The notes: generated from the letters alone by a model not told the origin. Positions 32,201 through 43,749 are shown, counted from the first letter of the stretch. The stretch: 64,000 bases of DNA from Laccaria trichodermophora (GCA_018417955.1 JACTVC010000009.1:1-64000), one strand, 5' to 3'. Numbers and translations: made by a program.

Positions 32201-33300
32201 TTTGACTTCGCTTTTCGCTGTTTGTGCGAATGTATTCTTGTCAAGGGAAGTTCCTTCAGTGTTTATGATACTTCGCAAGAGGTTAGCGTGAGCCTTGATG
32301 TCCTTCAATTGCTTATCCATGAACTTACTTTCCTTGTCTAGCCATGTTGAAGGACTATGTCCTTGACTTATAATCTGTCCTGCCGAAATGGTGACCGGTT
32401 TTCCAGAGAAGTTGGAAATGTAGATATACGGTGAGCCTTTAGTTATTAGAGTGTCCGCACATCTGTAAACATCCTCAGGTCCACCGCTGGTCGCCAGTTG
32501 CTTCTCTACTAGTAGCCGGTCACATCCTTCTACGAAATTCGCCTGCACTCTTATCAATTTTGTTGATTCTGGCATTATGCACACAGTAGAGTTAGTTCAA
32601 ATGAAATCATCCTTTAGTCGCTGACTCACGCGTTGCTTTCCTTTCTGTGATTTCCTATGGGCCTTGGCTTTAAGTACCTTAGTCGTAGTGTTAGGTCGCG
32701 TGCGAATCCTAAATGCATGTCCGTCCTCATCGAGTAAGGTCGTTGTAATGGAATTGTGTACTTCTTTCGATCGTCCTGATTTCCCAAACAACAAGGTGCT
32801 TTTCCCTTCCTCTCTGAGTAATGAAATTGAGTACTGATCGGCGAAATTGTTTCCCAATATAAATGAAGCCGACATTCCCTTAACGATGTAGGCTTCGACT
32901 TTAACGAGAACAGGTCCTTCCCTTGTTTCGAAGTAAATGTCCAGAGCGACGTACCTGGTTATCGTTGCATTTCCCATGACTTGAATGAGATTTATTTGTT
33001 GACCCATTCTAATTTTAGGCGGTTTTGACATCTGATCGAGTGCCTTCTGGGAGATTAAGGTTATATCAGACCCTGAATCAATGATGATCAGAATAGGCTT
33101 GGCCTCCGGATCATTAAGACTGCCTGAAGTTTCGGTGGCGCGCGCTCCGAGGAAGGAACATCCAGGTAGACGAGCTGAGTGTTTCTTGAGCTCCACTATG
33201 GAAGGAGGTGCTCTTAATCTCTTTAGCCAGTTTTCTTCGTGTCTTCCGGTTAATGGATGGCTGAGATGTGTGTTTGACGAACGAAGAACTTAGAGAGGGC
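29229..33300 (-). pseudogene. Gypsy-2 pol, one frame interrupted only by TGA codons
   Basis: Minus-strand Ty3/Gypsy Pol in a single frame. Order: protease (IIIDSGSDITLIS near 33060), RT N-terminal part (FPLPRQDEILQLLEG; MPFGYRNGPAVFQRVMQG) with intact active site LVYIDDIVIF near 31470, RNase H region (YSPTEREALALKEGL, ITDHAALMW, RRLLTWGLVFSAFPNMKI), integrase H2C2 (HGGYFKTY ... CDICQK), DDE with Asp in VVSMDFIPEL, Asp in QVISDRDTRW, and YHPQADGQTEIL. In-frame TGA codons lie at 32597, 31904, 31613, 31148, 30806, 29651 and 29576 (lowest base). No frameshift was seen. The 3' end stops inside the integrase C-terminal region at the 29228 junction. Confidence 0.85.
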
Positions 33301-33406
33301 ATAGTAAGATAGGGATTAAGTAGGTTTTTGTGCCAAGGATCGACGGTTTCGGAATATACTCGACAGGTTTTAGTAGTGTTTACCCCCCCCAGCCTTGATG
33401 CTTCCT

Positions 33407-35818
33407 TTACGGCCGAGAGGGTTTCTGAAAATCCACACTATCTTCCATATCTTCCTCATCACTAAATCTTTTGTAATACACATCGTCGTAACTTTCCTGG
33501 GCTCAATTGTCCTCTGCCGTGGTCATGACCATGTTTGTCCTTGCACGCTTTTCCCATCTCCTAGCATGCTTGCAATCTTTATCCCAGTGTTTACTACTCC
33601 CGCAATGCTGACACGGCCTTGCACCTTTCTCCTCCGGCATTCCTCGTGGTGAGACATTTGAATCGTCTTTTGGGTACTGTGGGTTTGCGGTTGCTTTAGA
33701 CCATCCTACCAAATTCACATGAGCGTTCCTAAAGGGATTATATTGATTTCGATGAGGGGAGTGACTGTCCTTCAAATAATTCTGGGCGGCTGGCAGCCTG
33801 GTGTACGAATTATCTCCTCCTCCTAACTTCAAAAGCGAGTCTTCGTGGAATTTCACTGTAAGTTGGAATTGTTCCAAGTCAGGAAGGAGGTGAGGAGTGA
33901 TAATCGGCGTCCAATACGAAGGGGCTCCCTCCATAATTTCATTGATAAGTTCCCTGTCTGTATAATTATATATGAACTGAAGGAGTTCCATTTTCTGAAT
34001 AATGTACTCACTTGGGGTTTCCTTCCCATTTCCTGTGTCACGGTAAGCTGCTTTATTCGCGTGCGCTTTCTGTTTGTCCAAGAAAGCGCGGTTCATGTAG
34101 TACTCACCGATAGCGGCATGCAAAGTACTCCAATCCCACTCGATCCTATCCTGCGTTTCAATGCTTTGGCTATAGTACCAAACTTCAGCAAATCCCGTAA
34201 GACGCGTGGCTACTAACATACCTGGCTGTCTGAAAATGATTGTGGAACGTTTTGCTAAACTGTTAATTTTAAGGAACCACCTCCTCAATCCTTCCGGGTT
34301 ACTGTCCCAGGCAGGAATGGCGTCTAGTTTGAGTTTGGTGTCAAATTGCGGCTCTGGAGGGGGTTTGACTATGGAGGGATTTGCATCATCTGAATTAGGT
34401 ATGAATGGATTATTCTTTGGGTTACCTTGTGGTGGTAACTTCTTGGGTCCTCCTTGAGGACCTCTTCCTCCACCGTTGTCACTGTCATCTCCGTCGGAAC
34501 CACCTGGATCACCACCTCCTCCTGGTCATATGCTTTGACCTTTTGAAGATTTCTGCGAAAGAGAAAAATCCGACTTGTCATCTCTGTCTCGGGGATCGCG
34601 AATCGGTCCTGACTTGGCGTTGGTAGTTCTTGGTCTATCGATGTCCCCAGATGCTCTTGGTTCCCCTGTTTCTTGTGGCTTCGTACCACCAAGCAGTTCC
34701 CTGAGCGCATGCAATGAACTGTTTTGTGCTGGGTGACCGAATATCGACGTATTCATGTTAACCATCTGCTGACTAGGTCGGGGTTTCGATTTCTTCAAAC
34801 AAGCGGAGATGCTGTCGGGTTCGCCTTCTACGAATGCAGGTTGGACATCACGAACTGTTGTGATAGTTGGGAGGTTGATTGCCGCTTTCCTATGGGTACT
34901 GCTTTGGAAGATTACACACTGCTCCTGTTTCTTGTTACCTTTGGCCTTGCTGAAGTCGTGATGTTTGGCTAGGTAAGCCAAAAAGTTCTCCACTTCTCAG
35001 CAGTAACAGGCTCCTAGGATCTCGAAGTCGTTAGCAGTCCAAAACTCGTCAGCCTTACCATTCAGGCCCCATCTTGGCAACGGGGGAATTCCTTCTCCTT
35101 GGACGATGAGGTCCTCCTCCACTTTGCTCCTGCGTAGTTTGAGCCATTGATTTAAACTTACCAGGACTATTTTCTGTAAAGCAAATCCGGACTGGTTAGT
35201 TTCGTTGTTGAAATAGTATAGATAGCTTAGAAGCTCCCTCAAAATGTCCATCTCTTCCTTAAACAAGTCCTTTCATCCTTTGTGTGATACGACCTTGTCG
35301 TAAGAGCTGAGAATTGGTCGATGTAACGCGATTTCTCCTAGTTGCAGGGCTCGACAATGTCGTCCAGCAAAGGCGAAGATCTTTTCAGATCTGTCAAATC
35401 CCGTGTTGGTAACAGTATCGCTGAATGAAGAGAAGGACATACAGCTCGGGAAATCTACACGAATTTCCTTATACGAACCCCGATCAGGTAGATCCTCTAT
35501 TTCAAATGGGGCTCCTACCTTGACGAGATCCTCGATATCAGGATACCCTGATTCGGTCGTCTCTTGAATGGTCATCTGTTGATCCCGCTCTTGTGCGGTC
35601 TGAAACGACAAGGCATCAGGGATGTCGAGTCTTTCTGATAATTCTGGCGTACCTGGAGTAAATACGTTCTGAGTGCTCGTGTCGAGCATTGCTTCCTTCC
35701 TGCGAGGAGTGTCTGTTGTTCCGGATATGGGTTTATTAGTAGATCCTCTGGACATCCCTGCTGATTGTGAATTGTTAGTTTTCCTTCCAGGATTAGTTAC
35801 CTTCTTTGCATTATCCAT
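33407..35818 (-). pseudogene. Gypsy-2 gag with four in-frame TGA codons
   Basis: Minus strand, ATG at 35818 to a TAA at 33407-33409, same frame as pol. In-frame TGAs at 35273, 34997, 34526 and 33503 (lowest base) break it; otherwise it is open. A Gly/Asp-rich linker lies around 34440-34530, the capsid-like part follows (LRRWFLKINSLAK onward), and a CCHC knuckle CQHCGSSKHWDKDC is near 33600. The ATG was chosen because an upstream in-frame TTG is not a normal start. The N-terminal third (before 34.9 kb) is not recognised. Confidence 0.75.
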
Positions 35819-37514
35819 GAGATTGGTTGTAAGTGTATTTGAAATTCGAGGGTAGGGTGACAAAATGATGCCGTGTTAGGAAATAGAATGTGTTGTGTGG
35901 GTGCAATGTGTTCCGCCGGTAACAGAAGTTCTTGTATTTTGCCGAGATCTTGAGATTGAGATCAGGTCACGGATACTCATGCAAACGTAGGGGAAGTTTC
36001 CCAATGTGTCCACCAATGTTAGAGTTCGAAGAATCTAACGTTGGTGTATTCCTGTGAATACAAACTTGTTAGTTACTTTGATTGAATTGAGAACTTACTT
36101 TAGAGTCAGTTCCATTGACGCGTCAAGTTTAAATGTGATTGAGAATGTCCCTAGATCACGTGAGTTCCTTAACGTAGTCTTACAGATTAACGAAGTGTGA
36201 ACGCGTACCAGAAACATTAGTACTATGACTTTAACGGTTCAGGTTAAGTAGTAATTGATAGCGCGTGGCTTTATCTATTACAACTGATGAGGTTGTACTT
36301 AGTCTTTCTCAAGAACTCAAGTTGCATACAATGTTCGGGGTAAAAGTTAGAATGAATTCCTTTCCTAGTGTACAATCATATTATATACTCTGCTACAATT
36401 TCTAGGTCTTAGAAGAAGACCTTAGAAGGTTATAGATTCTTCCATACTATTCCAAAATACAACTACAACTACAATAGCAATCCTTGTTTGGAATGGAGGC
36501 TGTGTGTTCACTTCAGTCACCCACTGACAACTGACTATTAGTCTTGCAAACTCCATGAATACTACGGGACTAAATGTCAGGGTGTATATCTATATTGTAT
36601 ATATTCTGGGCTTGTATATTTCCACTTTTACCTAAATATATTTTGTTGTCCAGTGTCACACTAAATATATTTCTAGTGTGTCACACACCCCAAAATATAT
36701 TTCCTCACTGGAATGGACTCCAAATATATTTCCTATGGCTGGACCCTGAATTGTGACTGTCACAATGTAGAAATATATTTCTTGTCTGGGATGGACTTGG
36801 GATATATTTTGCAGCTAGGGTTGACTAAGGATATATATTTTCAGCCACAAGGGGTGTCTGGGGTCCTATATTTAAGAGAAAAACTTGGGATTTTTTTAAT
36901 ATAGGGGATAGGGGATTTACCTATTATTTTGTAGGCAGAATACCCTCATTGGGATGTTTGTTGACAGATATTTACCAATGGGTTTGACCCATGTGTAGTA
37001 TATGCATTGATGTGCGCACTATTTCCTAATTAGGAAAAGTGTTACACTTTTTTCTGCCACACCTGATGTCAGGCACAGTGCGCATTTGGGTGGGTAACTG
37101 TTTCCCATGCTTTTTGGGCCAGAAGAGTTAATGGCTAGCATGGTGTGGTCATTGTTAATGATGATGTGTGCACTATTTCCTAATTGGGAAAAGCGTTACA
37201 CTTTTTTCTGACAGACCTGATGTCAGGCACAGTGCGCATTTAGGTTGGGAACTGTTTCCCATGCTTTTTGGGCCAGAAGAGTTAATGGCTAGCATGATGT
37301 GGTCATTGTTAATGACGATGTGTGCACTATTTCCTAATTGGGCCATTTCCTAATTAAGAAAAGCGTTACACTTTTTTCTGACACATCTGATGTCAGGCAC
37401 AGTGCGCATTTGGGTGGCGAATTATTTCCCATGCTTTTTGGGCCAGAAGAGTTAATGGCTAGCGGGGTGTTGTCCTTGTTAATGATGATGTTCGCATATT
37501 TCCCAATTGGGAAA

Positions 37515-38105
37515 GTCATTACATAATATCACTTTGGTTTGTAGTGTCTGCTTTTTTCATTACAACACTTTGTAGTGTCCGCTTTATTGATTAGAAAATT
37601 GTGTAGTGTCCACTTTTTTCATTAAAACACTTTGTAGTGTTCGCTTTGTTCATTAGAAAACTGTGTAGTGTCCGCTTTTTTCATTAAAAAACTATGTAGT
37701 GTCCGCTTTATTCATTAGAAAATTGTGTAGTGTCCGATTTTTTCATAAAACACTTTGTAGTGTCCGCTTTGTTCATTAGAAAATTGTGTAGTATCTGCTT
37801 TTTTCATTGCAACCCTTTGTAGTGTCTGCTTTATTCGTTAGAAAATTGTGTAGTGTCCGCTTTTGTCATTAAAAAGCTATGTAGTGTCCACTTTATTCAT
37901 TAGAAAATGATGTAGTGTCCGATTTTTTCATTAAAACACTTTGTAGTGTCTGCTTTGTTCATTAGAAAATTGTGTAGTGTCTGCTTTTTTCATTACAACA
38001 CTTTGTAGTATCCGCTTTATTCATTAGAAAATTGTGTAGTGTCTGCTTTTTTCATTACAATTCTGTGTAGTATCCCCTTTTTTCATCAGAAAACTTTGTG
38101 GTCTG
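37515..38105. repeat. Tandem array, left, unit GTGTAGTGTCCGCTTTTTTC
   Basis: About 16 copies of a 34-36 bp unit (TTTGTAGTGTCCGCTTTNTTCATTA), often alternating as a roughly 70-bp dimer (AAAACACTTTG versus AGAAAATTGTG). Confidence 0.85.
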
Positions 38106-38514
38106 CCTTTCTGATATATTGTCACTGCAGTAAAACAGCTCTTCATCATCTGGAATTCATACACCAGTTGTGTTTTGACTGAGCATCAAGTGTCTTAACT
38201 TTCCCCTTGAACAGCATCTGACAGTAGCCCCAACAGCTGGCAAATCAATCACTGAGATCTTCTTGAAGGAGATCATGTTGAGGTTGGGTATGGTCAGACA
38301 AAGATGGACAGACATGACTCCCCAGGGAGATGCAATGAATGTTGGACAACATCACTGAAGCTAGCCAAGGGAACAATTAGAACACTTGACGGTCAGTCAA
38401 CACACAATTTGTGTATGGATTCTAAATGATGAAGACGACTTTGGCTGGAGTCAGTTTCTCTGACACATCAAGCTATATTTCCAGGAAGCTGCAGGATATC
38501 AGAAAGGCAAACCA
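38106..38514. other. Palindrome spacer
   Basis: About 400 bp of non-repetitive sequence between the two inverted arrays. The part 38440-38510 (GGAGTCAGTTTCTCTGACAC...) recurs in diverged form at 40620-40690. No ORF of note. Confidence 0.6.
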
Positions 38515-39395
38515 CAAAGTTTTGTAATGAAAGAATTGGACACTGCACACATTTCTAATGAAAAAAGCGGACACTACACAATTTTCTAATGAATAAAGCG
38601 GACACTACAAAGTATTGTAATGAAAAAGCAGCCACTACACCATTTTCTAATGAACAAAGCGGACACTGCAAAGTGTTTTAATGAAAAAATCGGACACTAC
38701 ACAATGTTCTAATGAACAAAGCGAACACTACATAGTTTTTTAATGAAAGAAGCGGACACTACACAATTTTCTAATGAATAAAGCGGACACTACAAAGTGT
38801 TGTAATGAAAAAAGCGCACACTACACAATTTTCTAATGAATAAAGTGGACACTAAAATGTGTTGTAATGAAAAAAGCAGACAGTACACAATTTTCTAATG
38901 AACAAAGCAGACACTACAAAGTGTTTTCTGAAAAAAGCGGACACTACAAAGTGTTTTAATGAAAAAATCGGACACTACACAATTTTCTCATGAATAAGGC
39001 GAACACTACATAGTTTTTTAATTAAAGAAGCGGACACTACACAATTTTCTAATGAATAAAGCGGACACTACAAAGTGTTGTAATGAATAAAGCGGACACT
39101 ACAAAGTGTTGTAATGAATAAAGTGGACACTACACAATTGTCTAATGAATAAAGCGGACACTACATAGTTTTTTAATGAAAAAAGCGGACACTACACAGT
39201 TTTCTAATGAACAAAGCGAACACTACAAAGTGTTTTAATGAAAAAAGCGGACACTACACAATTTTCTAATGAATAAAGCGGACACTACAAAGTGTTTTAA
39301 TGAAAAAAGTGGACACTACACAATTTTCTAATCAATAAAGCGGACACTACAAAGTGTTGTAATGAAAAAAGCAGACACTACAAACCAAAGTGATA
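38515..39395. repeat. Tandem array, right, inverted orientation
   Basis: About 24 copies of the same 34-36 bp unit in reverse complement (AATGAAAAAAGCGGACACTA), longer than the left array by several units. Confidence 0.85.
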
Positions 39396-40560
39396 TTATG
39401 TAATGACTTTCCCAATTGGGAAATATGCGAACATCATCATTAACAAGGACAACACCCCGCTAGCCATTAACTCTTCTGGCCCAAAAAGCATGGGAAATAA
39501 TTCGCCACCCAAATGCGCACTGTGCCTGACATCAGATGTGTCAGAAAAAAGTGTAACGCTTTTCTTAATTAGGAAATGGCCCAATTAGGAAATAGTGCAC
39601 ACATCGTCATTAACAATGACCACATCATGCTAGCCATTAACTCTTCTGGCCCAAAAAGCATGGGAAACAGTTCCCAACCTAAATGCGCACTGTGCCTGAC
39701 ATCAGGTCTGTCAGAAAAAAGTGTAACGCTTTTCCCAATTAGGAAATAGTGCACACATCATCATTAACAATGACCACACCATGCTAGCCATTAACTCTTC
39801 TGGCCCAAAAAGCATGGGAAACAGTTACCCACCCAAATGCGCACTGTGCCTGACATCAGGTGTGGCAGAAAAAAGTGTAACACTTTTCCTAATTAGGAAA
39901 TAGTGCGCACATCAATGCATATACTACACATGGGTCAAACCCATTGGTAAATATCTGTCAACAAACATCCCAATGAGGGTATTCTGCCTACAAAATAATA
40001 GGTAAATCCCCTATCCCCTATATTAAAAAAATCCCAAGTTTTTCTCTTAAATATAGGACCCCAGACACCCCTTGTGGCTGAAAATATATATCCTTAGTCA
40101 ACCCTAGCTGCAAAATATATCCCAAGTCCATCCCAGACAAGAAATATATTTCTACATTGTGACAGTCACAATTCAGGGTCCAGCCATAGGAAATATATTT
40201 GGAGTCCATTCCAGTGAGGAAATATATTTTGGGGTGTGTGACACACTAGAAATATATTTAGTGTGACACTGGACAACAAAATATATTTAGGTAAAAGTGG
40301 AAATATACAAGCCCAGAATATATACAATATAGATATACACCCTGACATTTAGTCCCGTAGTATTCATGGAGTTTGCAAGACTAATAGTCAGTTGTCAGTG
40401 GGTGACTGACGTGAACACACAGCCTCCATTCCAAACAAGGATTGCTATTGTAGTTGTAGTTGTATTTTGGAATAGTATGGAAGAATCTATAACCTTCTAA
40501 GGTCTTCTTCTAAGACCTAGAAATTGTAGCAGAGTATATAATATGATTGTACACTAGGAA

Positions 40561-41115
40561 GATAGTGTCCGCTTTTTTCATTACAATGTTTGTAGTGTCT
40601 GCTTTTTGGACTGAGCTGTTTTGGCTAGAGTCAGTTGCTCTGAAACATTGAGCTATATCCCCATGTACCTGCATAGATACAGGGAGAATATCAGAAAAGC
40701 AGACACAAGCTTTAAAAGTGGACACTACAAAAATTTGTAGTCTGAAAAAGCGGACAATACAAACCTTTGTAATGACAAGGGCAAAGACTACAAACATTTG
40801 TAGTCCAAAAAGCGGACACTACAAACATTGTAATGAAAAAAGCGGACACTATAAATATTTGTAGTCTAAAAAGCGGACACTACAAACATTGTAATGAAAA
40901 AAGCAGAGACTACAAAGATTGTCAAACATTGTAATGAAAAAAGCGGACACTACAAGCCTTTGTAATGACAAAGGAAAAGACTACAAATTTTTGTAGTTGA
41001 AAAAAGCGGACACTACAAACTTTTGTAATGAAAAAAGTGAAGACTACAAACTTTAATAATGAAAAAAGCGCACACTAGTAACTTTTGTAGTGAAAAAGCG
41101 GACAGTACAAACCAA
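40561..41115. repeat. Third tandem array of the same family
   Basis: Starts in one orientation (TAGTGTCCGCTTTTTTCATT) at 40563, then from 40680 runs in the opposite orientation as AAGCGGACACTACAAACATT units with a diverged spacer copy between. More diverged than the palindrome arrays. Confidence 0.75.
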
Positions 41116-41353
41116 ACTGATATTATGTAATGACTTTCCAAATTAGGAAATATGCGAACATCATCATAAACAATGACAACACTAAGCTAGCCACTAACTC
41201 CAGCAAAGAGCATGGGAAACAGTTCCCAACCTAAATGTGCACTGTGCCTGACATTAGGTGTGGCAGAAAAAAGTGTAACACGTTTCCCAATTAGGAAATA
41301 GTGTGGACATTGTCATGAACAATGACAACACCAAGTTAGCCACTAACTCCAGT
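41116..41353. repeat. Partial copy of the palindrome 170-bp unit (left of hAT insert)
   Basis: Diverged copy of the palindrome arm (GGAAATATGCGAACATCATC..., ACTGTGCCTGACATTAGGTG). It is interrupted at 41353 by the hAT-like element and resumes at 42628. Confidence 0.8.
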
Positions 41354-41533
41354 AGGACCTCTGAAAATGCTGCTAAATGGTAGATACCGATCCGGACAGA
41401 AATTTTGAAATGAGGGTGCTAGGCTAGACACAAACCGGACAGGTTTTCGATGAAATCAGGAAAATGTTAGGTATGGAATCTGGACAGGCTTGCAAGACGA
41501 TTGACAGGCTAGATACCTCAACAGACACATATG

Positions 41534-41615
41534 GTTGCTTAGTGCAGTGGTAATGAAAGGTAATTTATACTGCCATTGTATGTCTGCAGTCTATGGTTTG
41601 ATCCCTGTGGCCAAC
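41534..41615 (+). tRNA. tRNA-like sequence with pol III boxes and T-run
   Basis: A box TAGTGCAGTGGT (41540-41551), B box GGTTTGATCCC (41595-41605), a partly pairing acceptor (GTTGCTT with GGCCAAC) and a TTTTT stop at 41616. The anticodon and T stems are weak, so it is more likely a tRNA-derived SINE or pseudogene than a working tRNA. Confidence 0.45.
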
Positions 41616-41677
41616 TTTTTATTTTGTGTTTTCAACACACAATCAGGTACCGAATAATAAATTGGAAATAATGTGGT

Positions 41678-42389
41678 GTGAAATATATCATGCAATCCAG
41701 CATTATGGCCCTTGCTGAAGCAGCTTTCAAAGAATCAGATTGGATTGGAGTCCACAGAACATACCAAGATGTACTGCCTGAGGTGTCAGATGCCCAAAAC
41801 GCTGTACTTCAAGTCCCTGAGTCACAATCCAAACGACTATTCCCTTCTTACGAGCTCCCAGTCACCAAATTTTCGGAATTCAAACTGCCCAAAATCATGA
41901 ACAGCGTCATTGGAATGAAGATGAAAGTTTGGTTTAGTGCAGACACACCATGCACAGATATGGAGTGCCTTCGAACACGGCTCATCCCACAAGAAAAACT
42001 CATCCAACAGCTCCTGGACAACTTTGGACATCATGATGTATCAAAAGACCATGGCCAAAAATGGCAGGCATGAGCCCGCAGACATCACAAACAACATTGC
42101 CGCCCTTTCAAAGATTGTTCTACAGGTTTTCGAACACAGTGGTCATGGTGCCCAGTTTTGCTCCATCCCAGAGGTCACCACATTGCTTCAACTACACCAA
42201 TACGTCCTGCTGCCACCAACAAGTTTTCTTACACTTTTGAATACCCAGCTGTTGAAAGTCAACAATAGTGGATTTGAGCTTTCTCCTGTCGATATGGTAC
42301 TCTTCAATGACTTGAAAAAGGGGAAGGAACAGCTCAAAAAGGCAACAAAGGCCTTTAGGAAGCGCCAAAAGGCTGAGGACAGTGGGTAG
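41678..42389 (+). pseudogene. Unknown ORF inside the hAT-like element, frameshifted
   Basis: Two overlapping plus frames (41678-42073 and 41937-42389) read as one protein of about 230 aa if the frame changes near 42030-42070; either a frameshift or a small intron is possible. The first part is neutral with a KVWFSADTPCTDMECLRTRL segment, the last part ends in a Lys-rich helix (LKKGKEQLKKATKAFRKRQK). No hAT transposase signature is visible and I recognise no family. It may be captured host sequence. Confidence 0.4.
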
Positions 42390-42627
42390 CTTAGTATTTT
42401 AGCCAGATTTCCCCTTTCCCTTCAAATTCCAGTGATCTGGAGGCCAGATACTATATTCCGGACAAACTTGGACCCTAAATATGGCTAGATACGTAGTCCG
42501 GACAAATTTTATATATTATGACTAGGCTAGATAAAATCTGGACAGACTTCACTGAAATTGGTACAGACAAGAATCTGGAAATCGGCGATTTTGGTATCTA
42601 CCCTTTAGCAGCATTTTCGGGGGTCCT

Positions 42628-42800
42628 ACTCCAGTGGCCCAAAGAGCGTGGGAAATAATTCCTGACCTAAATGTGCAATGTGCCTGACATTAGGTGTGGC
42701 AGAAAAAAGTGTAACGCTTTTCCCAATTAGGAAATGGCCCAATTGGGAAATAGTGCACACATCAAAGCAGACACTACAAAATTGGTCAAAGCTATTGGTA
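42628..42800. repeat. Partial copy of the palindrome 170-bp unit (right of hAT insert)
   Basis: Continues the copy broken at 41353: CCAAAGAGCGTGGGAAATAA, then TGTGCCTGACATTAGGTGTG and the CCCAATTAGGAAATGGCCCA segment. Confidence 0.8.
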
Positions 42801-42865
42801 AATATATGTAAACAAACTTCGAAATGAGGCTTTTCTGCCTTTCTCTGCCTAAATAAAAATATATT

Positions 42866-43010
42866 ATGGTTCCTGATACCATGGTATGGTATGAGGGTGT
42901 AATACCATGGTATGGTATAGTATGGGAGTGCAATACCATGGTATGGTATGGTATGGTATGGTATGGTATGAGAGTGCAACATGGGATTACAATACCATGG
43001 TATAATATTT
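42866..43010. repeat. GGTAT/ACCATGGTAT repeat
   Basis: Repeats of GGTATGGTATGGTATGGTAT and ATACCATGGTATGGTAT. ORFs over it are artefacts. Confidence 0.85.
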
Positions 43011-43119
43011 TGATAATGAAGACTCTTAGGACAACAAGACTTGATCCCATTTCCATTAACAAGACTTTGGATTGGACAGATTCACTCAGCTTCAATAAAT
43101 TAGACCAAATATTATGACA

Positions 43120-43740
43120 AAGAAGACTTTGGCCAAACACTCAGGACAACAATACCTGATTCCATCATATGTAGTTTTTAAGAAAATTGAGATTATATGA
43201 TGGTGTTGTTGGCCATACTATATGTGTATGCTATGTAAGTAGGTAGGACTGTCTGATTGGCCCTACTGGGCAAAATATATTTAACCTATTATTGAAAGCA
43301 TTCATATTAATGGCTTTTTAGGAATAAAAAAACCCTCAATTGAACTGATTTCCAAAGGTTGGAGTTGACTATCTGGCCTCCACTTGGAGTTGGAAATCTT
43401 AGAAAAAACCTGAAGAACCTTTCCACTTTTCTTTGCTTCTCAATGACCACTTCATCCCAATGGATGTGGTATTGTTTGATTTGGATGAATATTTGTTCTA
43501 ATAGAAAGGACTGGGAAAGATATGTATCATTAAATGGCTTTGGATGCATGAGAAAGCTGGGATAAAGCCTATTTAAACTCATTTTCAATAGATGGTTTGG
43601 ACTATCTAGCCTCAATTTGTAGCCCAATATCTCAAGAAAAACATGGAGAACCACCCCACAAAAAATGGTGCCCAATGGACCAGTATTGCAGCCTGCAGAA
43701 TTTATTTATTTATTTTGGAAAAGGACCCCAGACACCCAGT
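43120..43740. other. AT-rich region with a diverged tandem duplication
   Basis: No convincing gene. Two diverged copies of about 250 bp are visible (GGAGTTGACTATCTGGCCTC at about 43360 versus GGTTTGGACTATCTAGCCTC at about 43595). Confidence 0.4.
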
Positions 43741-43749
43741 GACAGCTTT

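Larger units (their letters stand above)
29229..36570 (-). mobile_element. Gypsy-2: truncated Ty3/Gypsy retrotransposon
   Basis: Contains minus-strand gag and pol. The 5' LTR probably begins (plus-strand left end) at 36017 with TGTTAGAGTTCGAAG and runs to about 36.55 kb; TTGGTGGACACATTGG on the minus strand next to it would be the primer-binding region. The 3' end and 3' LTR are missing at the Gypsy-1 LTR junction (29228). Without a second LTR the boundary is estimated only. 35819-36016 is leader sequence without a gene. Confidence 0.6.
36362..40560. repeat. 4.2-kb near-perfect palindrome
   Basis: The left arm (36362 to about 37550) and right arm (about 39370 to 40560) are inverted copies about 1.2 kb long. 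I noticed one clear mismatch in the outer part (T at 36511-36512 region versus G on the other arm). Both arms start TTCCTAGTGTACAATC. Inside each arm are an AT-rich zone full of AAATATATTT, then three tandem units of about 155-170 bp holding TTTCCTAATTAGGAAA and CTGATGTCAGGCACAGTGCG. Small ORFs are mirrored in the two arms and are not convincing genes. The outer 200 bp on the left appears continuous with the Gypsy-2 LTR, so the palindrome may be an inverted duplication rather than a clean transposon. Confidence 0.85.
41354..42627. mobile_element. hAT-like element with 8-bp TSD ACTCCAGT
   Basis: 1,274 bp with terminal inverted repeats beginning AGGACC (core GAAAATGCTGCTAAA and GGTAGATACC) and ending GGTCCT. 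It is flanked by perfect 8-bp duplications at 41346-41353 and 42628-42635. Without the insert, the flanks rebuild the repeat family sequence seen elsewhere (ACTCCAGTGGCCCAAAGAGC). An 8-bp TSD fits the hAT superfamily. It carries no transposase but has a tRNA-like segment and a frameshifted ORF. Confidence 0.8.

Noticed and set aside
34369..34710. Separate minus ORF within Gypsy-2 gag
   Set aside because: It is in another frame; the true gag frame continues through this stretch after a TGA.
29576..35275. TGA recoding (selenocysteine or reassigned code) in Gypsy-2
   Set aside because: TGA serves as the normal stop in the KDZ gene here, and the codons fit decay of CGA; no recoding signal was seen.
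37515..39395. CRISPR-like array
   Set aside because: Repeats are directly tandem with no unique spacers, and the organism is a eukaryote.
36574..40348. Mirrored 60-62 aa ORFs in the palindrome arms as genes
   Set aside because: They are AT-rich, lack motifs and exist twice only because the DNA is palindromic.
43307..43675. 122-aa minus-strand ORF
   Set aside because: Lies over a diverged tandem duplication in AT-rich sequence, no motifs or neighbours supporting a gene.
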